Shown: piece by piece, positions 5,413 to 10,000 of the stretch
Position numbering within the stretch: the first letter of the stretch is position 1
How the letters are laid out: every line of letters starts with the position of its first letter
Source of the DNA: Flavobacterium sp.
GTDB taxonomy: Bacteria > Bacteroidota > Bacteroidia > Flavobacteriales > Flavobacteriaceae
DNA: 10,000 nucleotides
NCBI RefSeq assembly: GCF_020217025.1
Contig: NZ_JAIWOF010000204.1
Location: 1-10,000 of the forward strand
Direction of reading: 5' to 3'
Translations under genes and position numbers: made by a program
The notes under the pieces: model-generated
Database searches by the model: none
Told to the model about the DNA's origin: nothing
Seen by the model: only the letters and a program-made list of their open reading frames with translations

Positions 5413-6135
5413 ATGGCCAAGTGGAAAGAAAGAGCAGTATTGCTATTTAAAGAAGAAGGTATTCAACGATTAGAAAACGCGAATGTTTTAGTGGTTGGAT
5501 TAGGAGGAGTAGGGAGTTTTGCTGCCGAATTTTTAGCTCGAGCTGGTGTAGGAAAAATGACTATTGTTGACGGTGATGTAGTAGATATTACGAATATTAA
5601 TCGTCAATTGCCCGCTTTGCATAGTACGGTTGGGCAACCAAAAGTAAAAATTGTTGGCGACCGATTGATGGATATTAATCCCGATTTAAAATTAACGCGC
5701 ATTGAAGAGTTTTTATCTCCAGAGCGCGCTTTTGAATTGGTTACTCCTGAATTTGATTACGTTTTAGATTGTATCGATAGCTTAACACCAAAAATCAATT
5801 TGATAGTAGCTTGTAAACGCAAGAAAGTGAAAGTTATTAGTAACATGGGAGCAGGAGGAAAGTTTGAGGCTGAAAAAGTGCGTGTAAAAGACATCAGCAA
5901 AACCGATTATTGTCCGTTAGCGAAACAAGTAAGAAAACGGTTAAAATTGGAAGGAATTTCAAGTGGTGTTAAAGTAGTTTACTCCTTTGAAAGACCTGAT
6001 TACGATAGTGTAAAAATGACCGATGGCTCTAATTTCAAAAAGTCGTTTTATGGAACGAATAGTTGGATGCCTGCATTATTTGGTTTGCATGCAGCAGAAA
6101 CGGTTGTTAAACATTTGATAGGAAAAAATAAGTAA
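5413..6135 (+). CDS. tcdA: tRNA threonylcarbamoyladenosine dehydratase
   Basis: This E1-like (ThiF/MoeB superfamily) enzyme uses ATP to cyclise t6A at position 37 of ANN-decoding tRNAs into ct6A. Motifs: VVGLGGVGS (27-35), the adenylate-binding glycine loop; D53 followed by NINRQ (61-65), the ATP-contact segment; LDCIDS (118-123); and NMGAGGKFEAEKVRVKDISKT (144-164), the part that marks TcdA within the superfamily. There are no zinc-binding CxxC pairs as in MoeB or ThiF, as expected for TcdA. At 240 residues it is somewhat shorter than the E. coli protein (268), which has a C-terminal membrane-associating extension. It is last in the DUF1684-TatD-TcdA operon. Its stop codon forms the base of the following terminator stem. 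A different E1-like role is possible but unlikely. Confidence 0.93.
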   Translation: MAKWKERAVLLFKEEGIQRLENANVLVVGLGGVGSFAAEFLARAGVGKMTIVDGDVVDITNINRQLPALHSTVGQPKVKIVGDRLMDINPDLKLTRIEEFLSPERAFELVTPEFDYVLDCIDSLTPKINLIVACKRKKVKVISNMGAGGKFEAEKVRVKDISKTDYCPLAKQVRKRLKLEGISSGVKVVYSFERPDYDSVKMTDGSNFKKSFYGTNSWMPALFGLHAAETVVKHLIGKNK

Positions 6136-6169
6136 AAAAATATCCCGATGAAAATCGGGATATTTTTTT
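6134..6169. terminator. Perfect bidirectional terminator between convergent genes
   Basis: A 16-bp perfect stem (6134-6149 with 6154-6169) with a GAAA loop on the plus strand has seven A on the left and seven T on the right, so it works as a terminator in both directions. It fills the whole 32-base gap between tcdA and the minus-strand SRPBCC gene, and bases of both stop codons are in its foot. Its core ATCCCGA/TCGGGAT is the same as in the terminator at 2791-2817. Confidence 0.92.
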
Positions 6170-7196
6170 ATTCTGTTGGTTTAGTTGTTGTATTTTCTAC
6201 TGGCGCTGTAGCACCTTCTTCAGCTGCTTCTGGTTTTGGTCTAGGAATATAAACTCGTTTTTTAACAGGAACATAAACTTCGGTAACCCAATTAGATGGT
6301 TTACGTTCTTTCGGTAAACTTACTTTATAAACTTCAACATACTTACCATTGCTGTTATCCTCAGTAAGTCTTTTTTGGTTAACATATTTACGCGCTTTAT
6401 TCCAAGCTTCTTTTCTGTGCGAGTAATCACCTTTTAAAACAACTTTTACAGCTAAAAATTCATCGAAATGTCCGCCAGAAATCTCACTTCCGGGTGTCGT
6501 TAAAATTTCTTCTTCAACAGGTACACACATGGCAAAAATGATTTCCTTGTCATTTGAACTAATGCTTTCGTAAGTAATAAATGGTAATCCTAAAATTTCA
6601 ATATCATTCTTTTCTACAAAAGCCATCATATTTTGCAACATCGATTTAGATACTTTTTGGAAATCAGTTATAGTACACGTATCTACTTGTTGGATATAAT
6701 TGGTTGCGTGTTTTGTAACCAATCCACCAATGGCTATTTTGTATGAGGTTAGCTCTTTTACTAAGTAAGTATCTATATTGTTTAAGCCTTCATCTAATTT
6801 ATCCCCTAAAACATTATCAACTCCACCTTGTAAAACACTCAATAATTTTAATTCAAAATCTAATTTTCCTTTTAGTTCCCAAGTAATTAAAGCCCCTTTT
6901 TTTGTGTTTTGAAAACGTATAAAAGATTCGTTTTTCATACCAGAAATAGTGATGTTTTGTAAAATTGTATCACTAGGAATTAACTTTAGATTTTTGAAAA
7001 CAGTGTTGTCTTTATTCCATGGATTCCAATCGATCAAAGCAGTACTATCAGAAACAAAATTGTAAACAATATCTTTTGAAACTTTTATTTCTTTTGAACG
7101 CACTACCTTATAATCGCTTTGCTGAGTAGCAACAAATACAATAAATGCTACACCTAAAAGAAGTAATAAAAGAAGTATGTATTTTAAAATTCTCAT
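6168..7196 (-). CDS. Membrane-anchored SRPBCC and GyrI-like two-domain protein
   Basis: This 342-residue protein starts with a single hydrophobic anchor (about 5-24, very Leu-rich). An SRPBCC/polyketide-cyclase-like domain follows (about 30-148); its entry motif VVRSKEIKVSKDIVYNFVSD is typical of START-like ligand pockets, and WNPWNKDN (57-64) follows. Residues about 155-312 look like a GyrI-like/effector-binding domain, with KGDYSHRKEAWNKARKYV (255-272), KYVEVYKVSLP (285-295) and WVTEVYVPV (303-311). The last 30 residues are Pro/Ala/Glu/Thr-rich and probably disordered. Both folds bind small hydrophobic molecules in known examples, but no DNA-binding or enzymatic motif is seen. The expected topology is inner-membrane anchored with both domains outside the cytoplasm. 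It lies 34 nt downstream of the 62-residue membrane protein gene, though a -7 box at 7224-7217 may give it its own start. Function unknown. Confidence 0.75.
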   Translation of the reverse strand: MRILKYILLLLLLLGVAFIVFVATQQSDYKVVRSKEIKVSKDIVYNFVSDSTALIDWNPWNKDNTVFKNLKLIPSDTILQNITISGMKNESFIRFQNTKKGALITWELKGKLDFELKLLSVLQGGVDNVLGDKLDEGLNNIDTYLVKELTSYKIAIGGLVTKHATNYIQQVDTCTITDFQKVSKSMLQNMMAFVEKNDIEILGLPFITYESISSNDKEIIFAMCVPVEEEILTTPGSEISGGHFDEFLAVKVVLKGDYSHRKEAWNKARKYVNQKRLTEDNSNGKYVEVYKVSLPKERKPSNWVTEVYVPVKKRVYIPRPKPEAAEEGATAPVENTTTKPTE

Positions 7197-7216
7197 TGAG
7201 ACATGAATTTGTTTTT

Positions 7217-7224
7217 CAAAAGTA
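7217..7224 (-). promoter_or_regulatory. -7-like element before the SRPBCC gene
   Basis: On the minus strand TACTTTTG (7224-7217) matches TAnnTTTG and lies 20 nt before the start codon, within the gap after the 62-residue gene. No -33 match is seen, so it may be an internal promoter or chance. Confidence 0.35.
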
Positions 7225-7230
7225 AGAAAA

Positions 7231-7419
7231 TTAATCTTTCATTAGTACTTTAATTAGAAAGAGTAATCCAATAAAAACTAAAAAACCTAAAAATATCCAA
7301 TATGTCCCTTTGTAGAACGGTTTCATTTGTTTTAAATCTTTTCGATACACTATAATCATAGTAATTACAAATACAATAACAAAGAAAATAGCAAAGTAGA
7401 TTTGGCCTGTTGAAAACAT
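7231..7419 (-). CDS. Small two-helix membrane protein, unknown function
   Basis: The 62 residues form two hydrophobic helices (about 6-24 and 41-60) joined by a basic loop YRKDLKQMKPFYKGTYW (25-41). The positive loop suggests that both ends face the periplasm and the loop faces the cytoplasm. No signal peptidase site or known domain is recognisable. ATG at 7419 is preceded by a -7 box. Similar short proteins occur in flavobacteria to my recollection, but I cannot name the family. It sits 34 nt upstream of the membrane-anchored SRPBCC/GyrI-like gene in the same direction, so the two may be co-transcribed and could act together in the membrane. Confidence 0.7.
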   Translation of the reverse strand: MFSTGQIYFAIFFVIVFVITMIIVYRKDLKQMKPFYKGTYWIFLGFLVFIGLLFLIKVLMKD

Positions 7420-7433
7420 ATTGAAAATTTTTA

Positions 7434-7441
7434 CAAAAGTA
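7434..7441 (-). promoter_or_regulatory. -7 element of the 62-residue membrane protein gene
   Basis: On the minus strand TACTTTTG (7441-7434) matches TAnnTTTG and stands 14 nt before the ATG at 7419, giving a leader of about 10 nt. There is no clear -33 TTTG. Confidence 0.45.
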
Positions 7442-7494
7442 ATAATTTAATAGTATCTAATTTTCTAAATTTAGTGAAATTTATACTATAAGTT

Positions 7495-7878
7495 ATGCAA
7501 AAACAATTAAAAGCAGTAAGAATATTTCACGAAACCTATGGTTTAGGTGTAAGTGAAGAAATGAAAGCCGATTTAGGTGCTTTAAAAAACGAACTTCGTT
7601 ACAATTTAATGAAAGAGGAAAATGAAGAATATTTAGAAGCCGTTCAAAATAATGATATCGTTGAAATCGCGGATGCTTTAGGAGATATGTTGTATATTTT
7701 ATGTGGTACGATTTTAGAACACGGATTACAACATAAAATAGAAGAAGTTTTTGATGAAATTCAACGATCTAATATGAGTAAATTAGGCGAAGACGGAAAA
7801 CCAATTTACCGTGAAGATGGAAAAGTAATGAAAGGGCCTAATTACTTTAAACCTAATTTTTCGGATATTTTAAAATAA
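7495..7878 (+). CDS. MazG-like nucleotide pyrophosphohydrolase
   Basis: This cytoplasmic protein of 127 residues is of the all-alpha NTP pyrophosphohydrolase (MazG/PRA-PH) superfamily, which splits NTPs or related nucleotides into the monophosphate and pyrophosphate. The metal-binding signature is seen as KEENEEYLEA (40-49, with E41, E42, E44, E45) followed one helix later by EIADALGDMLYIL (57-69, D60 and D64). The tail NMSKLGEDGKPIYREDGKVM followed by KGPNYFKP (113-120) is characteristic of a single-domain branch close to Deinococcus DR2231-type enzymes and phage-encoded relatives. It is not HisE, because no his genes are near and the tail differs. A house-cleaning role on non-canonical or excess nucleotides, perhaps dUTP, is inferred. 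Its promoter is uncertain: only TAAATTTA at 7466-7473 resembles a -7 box. It converges on ilvE. Confidence 0.85.
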   Translation: MQKQLKAVRIFHETYGLGVSEEMKADLGALKNELRYNLMKEENEEYLEAVQNNDIVEIADALGDMLYILCGTILEHGLQHKIEEVFDEIQRSNMSKLGEDGKPIYREDGKVMKGPNYFKPNFSDILK

Positions 7879-7914
7879 AAAAAAGGCGATTTCAATTTTG
7901 AAATCGCCTTTTTT
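7879..7914. terminator. Bidirectional terminator between the MazG-like gene and ilvE
   Basis: A perfect 16-bp stem (7879-7894 with 7899-7914) has a 4-base loop, a GGCGATTTC/GAAATCGCC core and six A or T pairs at its foot. It begins directly after the MazG-like stop codon and lies 16 nt past the stop of ilvE, so it can end both transcripts. Confidence 0.92.
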
Positions 7915-7930
7915 AAATATTTCTAAATTC

Positions 7931-8998
7931 TTATATTTTAACAGTCCACCCAAAAGTATCTTCTGCTAATTTATACTGAATATTTGTTAATTTTTCTTTG
8001 ATTTCAAGCGCCATTGAATTTTCTAATTTAGGCAATTCATAATAATGGTCTCGGAATGAAAATCCAACGATTGGATTAATCACAGCAGCCGTTCCAGCTC
8101 CAAAAATTTCTTTTAAAGTGCCATTTTTAGCTGCTTCAACAATTTCTTCTACTAAAACAGGACGAACTTCAATGTTGATATTTTCTCTTTTTGCTAATTC
8201 GATAACACTTTTACGAGTAACACCATCTAAGATTCTTTCGCTTGTTGGAGCTGTGTAAATTGTATCATTAATTCTAAAGAAAACATTCATTGTTCCCGCT
8301 TCTTCTAACTTAGTATGCGTTGCATCGTCTGTCCAAATGATTTGTTGGAAACCTTGTTCGTTAGCTAATTTTGTTGGGTAAAATTGAGCTGAATAATTTC
8401 CAGCTGCTTTTGCTGCTCCAATTCCTCCGTTTGCTGCTCTACTGTAGTGTTCAGCAATAATTACTTTAACTTCTCCCGAATAATAAGCACGAGCTGGAGA
8501 TAAAATAATCATAAAACGGTATTCTTGAGAAGGCGCTGCAATTACACCATGTCCAGTTGCAATCATAAACGGACGGATATATAACGTATTTCCTTTTCCT
8601 TTTTTTACCCATTCTTTTTCAATTTCTAATAAACGGTGTAAACCTCCTAAGAAAATATTTTCAGGAACTTCTGGCATTGCCATACGGGTTGCACTTTTAT
8701 TAAAACGGTGAAAGTTTTCATCAGGTCTAAATAACCAAACATCATCTTGTTGGTCTTTGTAAGCTTTCATTCCTTCAAAAATAGCTTGTCCGTAGTGGAA
8801 CACTTTTGCAGAAGGATCAATCATGAAAGGTGCATAAGGCTCTATAACAGGTTTTTGCCATGCTCCATCTACATAATCGCACACTAACATATGGTCTGTA
8901 AATACATTACCAAAGGTTAAGTTTTCAAAATCAACCTCGCTGATTTTTGAATGAGGAGCCGAAATAATTTCAATTTCGTTTAAAGTTTTTAATTCCAT
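7931..8998 (-). CDS. ilvE: Branched-chain amino acid aminotransferase
   Basis: This PLP enzyme of fold type IV moves the amino group between glutamate and the 2-oxo acids of Leu, Ile and Val. The start is taken at the ATG at 8998 (355 residues); a longer frame begins at a TTG at 9007 and would only add MTL. Motifs: FHYGQAIFEGMKAY (67-80), the substrate-pocket entry; LYIRPFMIATG (139-149); GGIGAAKAAGNY (191-202) with the PLP lysine K197; LEEAGTMNVFF (231-241) with the cofactor-binding glutamate; DGVTRKSV (258-265); and GTAAVINP (302-309). The length and motifs match the bacterial long form related to eukaryotic BCATs rather than the roughly 310-residue E. coli IlvE. It stands alone, away from the ilv/leu biosynthesis genes. 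Confidence 0.96.
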   Translation of the reverse strand: MELKTLNEIEIISAPHSKISEVDFENLTFGNVFTDHMLVCDYVDGAWQKPVIEPYAPFMIDPSAKVFHYGQAIFEGMKAYKDQQDDVWLFRPDENFHRFNKSATRMAMPEVPENIFLGGLHRLLEIEKEWVKKGKGNTLYIRPFMIATGHGVIAAPSQEYRFMIILSPARAYYSGEVKVIIAEHYSRAANGGIGAAKAAGNYSAQFYPTKLANEQGFQQIIWTDDATHTKLEEAGTMNVFFRINDTIYTAPTSERILDGVTRKSVIELAKRENINIEVRPVLVEEIVEAAKNGTLKEIFGAGTAAVINPIVGFSFRDHYYELPKLENSMALEIKEKLTNIQYKLAEDTFGWTVKI

Positions 8999-9117
8999 TA
9001 GGGTCAAACTGTTATAAAATTAGTTTTGTATAATCAACAAAAAAATAGTCGATTTTTACATATTGGTTGCAAATTTACTAAAAAAAAGAAGTTTTATTTT
9101 TACTTCTTGAAAAATAA

Positions 9118-9150
9118 TTATCAACAACAAAGGTTTTAATTTCTTGATAA
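9118..9150. repeat. Inverted repeat in the ilvE / DUF4920 intergenic region
   Basis: TTATCAA (9118-9124) and TTGATAA (9144-9150) are perfect inverted copies separated by 19 bases, in the 242-base region between the divergent ilvE and DUF4920 genes. They could be a two-part operator. A shorter hairpin, AAGAAGT/ACTTCTT (9086-9092 with 9102-9108), lies beside them. Because the region is very A+T-rich, chance is a real alternative. Confidence 0.3.
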
Positions 9151-9211
9151 AAACTTCAATTTAAATAAAATGAAACTTTTTTTGATGCGCCGAAAATATA
9201 AAAAATATAGT

Positions 9212-9219
9212 TATTTTTG
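9212..9219 (+). promoter_or_regulatory. -7 element of the lipoprotein operon
   Basis: TATTTTTG matches TAnnTTTG, with a predicted start near 9224 and a leader of about 17 nt before ATG 9241. The nearest TTTG upstream (9181-9184) has a 27-base spacer, which is too long. This element overlaps the TTG at 9217 that opens the longer frame, which argues against that TTG as a start codon. Confidence 0.5.
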
Positions 9220-9240
9220 TTGAAAATATTCACATTTAAA

Positions 9241-9732
9241 ATGAAAAAAATACTAACTCTTTCACTTTTAACAATCGTATTTGTTAGTTGTGAACAAAAA
9301 CAAGAAGCAAAACAAGAGGAAGCAAAAGTAGCTTATGCTGTTTTTGGTGACTCCATTTCATCGGATGGTGCTTTAACTAGTGCAGAAATGATGGAAAAAT
9401 TTAAAACTTTAAAAGAAGGAGATACTTTAGAAGTAAAATTCAAATCGGGTATCAACGAAGTTTGTCAAAAGAAAGGTTGTTGGATGACTTTAGATTTGGC
9501 TGATGACAAAGAAGCTTTTGTGAAATTTAAAGATTATGGTTTCTTCGTTCCAAAAAATGCACAAGATAAAGATGTGATTGTTAACGGTAAAGCTTTTGTT
9601 AGTATTGAAAGTGTTGATGTTTTAAAACATTATGCTAAAGATGCTGGAAAATCGCAAGCAGCTATTGACAGTATTGTAGAGCCAAAAGTGACGTATTCTT
9701 TTATGGCTGATGGTGTTTTAATTGCGAAATAA
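9241..9732 (+). CDS. DUF4920 lipoprotein
   Basis: From the ATG at 9241 the product has 163 residues and begins with a lipoprotein signal, MKKILTLSLLTIVFVSC, with C17 as the lipidated cysteine. A longer frame from TTG 9217 would add eight residues, but that codon lies in the promoter -7 box. After a short charged linker rich in Lys, Gln and Glu (18-30), the DUF4920 domain runs from about 31 to 163. It has FGDSIS (35-40), a CQKKGCWM motif (75-82) with two cysteines spaced like a redox or metal site, FKDYGFFVPKNA (96-107) and LKHYAKDAGKS (128-138). The family's function is not established. It is probably anchored in the outer or inner membrane facing the periplasm. Its stop codon overlaps the start of the next lipoprotein gene in TAATG. 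Confidence 0.9.
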   Translation: MKKILTLSLLTIVFVSCEQKQEAKQEEAKVAYAVFGDSISSDGALTSAEMMEKFKTLKEGDTLEVKFKSGINEVCQKKGCWMTLDLADDKEAFVKFKDYGFFVPKNAQDKDVIVNGKAFVSIESVDVLKHYAKDAGKSQAAIDSIVEPKVTYSFMADGVLIAK

Positions 9733-10000
9733 TGAAAAAGTTAATTCTACTTTGCTCTTTTGCTCTTTTGTCTTTTTCGTGTGATAAGAAAGCGGATGAA
9801 AAAGCAACAGATAAAGAGACTTGTGAAACCGATTCAAAAGTAAACAAAGATGGTTTTGAAATGTACGAAATGTCAGAAATGGCGGCTTTGATGGAGCAAA
9901 TGTATGTGGACAACCAGCGTTTGAAAGAACGCATTATAAAAGGGGATACGATAGGTAAATTTCCGCAACACTTTATAAAAATTCATAAAGCGGTGATGAC
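9732..10000 (+). CDS. Lipoprotein of unknown function (3' end beyond the window)
   Basis: The ATG at 9732 shares its A with the stop codon of the DUF4920 gene (TAATG), so translation is probably coupled. The visible 89 residues begin with a lipoprotein signal, MKKLILLCSFALLSFSC, with C17 as the lipid-carrying cysteine. A Lys/Glu/Asp-rich linker (18-42) with another Cys (C31) follows, then a Met-rich helical stretch EMYEMSEMAALMEQMYVDNQ (45-64) and KERIIKGDTIGKFPQHFIKIHKAVM at the edge. The helical start with HxxxxH-like spacing (H80, H85) could belong to a helical-bundle domain, perhaps a cytochrome-like one, but no CxxCH is visible in the part shown and I do not recognise the family. Confidence 0.8.
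   Translation, partial: MKKLILLCSFALLSFSCDKKADEKATDKETCETDSKVNKDGFEMYEMSEMAALMEQMYVDNQRLKERIIKGDTIGKFPQHFIKIHKAVM

Noticed and set aside
7495..7878. HisE (phosphoribosyl-ATP pyrophosphohydrolase)
   Set aside because: It is the same superfamily, but no his genes are near and the C-terminal KGPNYFKP tail fits a different single-domain branch.
9701..9934. Minus-strand open frame of 77 codons
   Set aside because: Antisense to two lipoprotein genes with good signal sequences; no promoter or family features.
1..10000. CRISPR array, insertion sequence, prophage or toxin-antitoxin system
   Set aside because: No spaced direct repeats, transposase, integrase, terminal repeats or toxin-antitoxin-like gene pair were seen on either strand.

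Overview
The window looks like chromosomal DNA from a member of the Bacteroidota, most likely Flavobacteriaceae (Flavobacterium or a close relative). The evidence is the strong A+T bias, the absence of clear Shine-Dalgarno sequences before the genes, repeated matches to the Bacteroidota promoter pattern (TTTG at -33, TAnnTTTG at -7), and family markers typical of flavobacteria (DUF1684 and DUF4920 proteins, a short Crp-like regulator, a 46-residue protein beside apt). No insertion sequence, phage gene, CRISPR array or other mobile-element sign is visible.

Left part (1-1785): a short Crp/Fnr-family regulator is followed by two exported proteins. These are a GlcG/HbpS-type (DUF336) protein and a transthyretin-like 5-hydroxyisourate hydrolase, ending at an intrinsic terminator. 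Between the regulator and the pair lies a 24-bp dyad with a near-perfect Fnr-type core (TTGAC-TTAA-ATCAA). It is centred about 41 bp upstream of the start point predicted from a perfect TAnnTTTG element. This looks like a locally encoded, locally regulated envelope module, and it is the best candidate here for something undescribed. A divergent promoter at 73-105 points to a gene off the left edge.

Middle (1850-4100): a tRNA-Arg(ACG) on the minus strand and apt (adenine salvage) on the plus strand diverge from interleaved promoters whose -7 boxes form one palindrome. Next come a 46-residue conserved-type small protein, too short for usual gene calling, and an MFS transporter, both on the minus strand and separated by a terminator.

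Right-middle (4127-7441): a plus-strand operon encodes an exported DUF1684 protein, a TatD-family hydrolase (8-nt overlap) and TcdA, which cyclises t6A in tRNA. It ends at a perfect bidirectional terminator that fills the gap to a convergent minus-strand pair: a membrane-anchored SRPBCC/GyrI-like protein and a 62-residue two-helix membrane protein.

Right part (7495-10000): a MazG-like nucleotide pyrophosphohydrolase converges on branched-chain aminotransferase IlvE, again across a bidirectional hairpin. Divergent from ilvE are two translationally coupled lipoprotein genes, the first DUF4920 and the second cut by the window edge.

Most of the window is ordinary core housekeeping. The accessory interest lies in the Crp-GlcG/HbpS-HIUase module, the promoter architecture around the tRNA, and several small or uncharacterised envelope proteins. 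Start sites were revised from the longest frame for the DUF1684 gene (4150), ilvE (8998) and the DUF4920 gene (9241).
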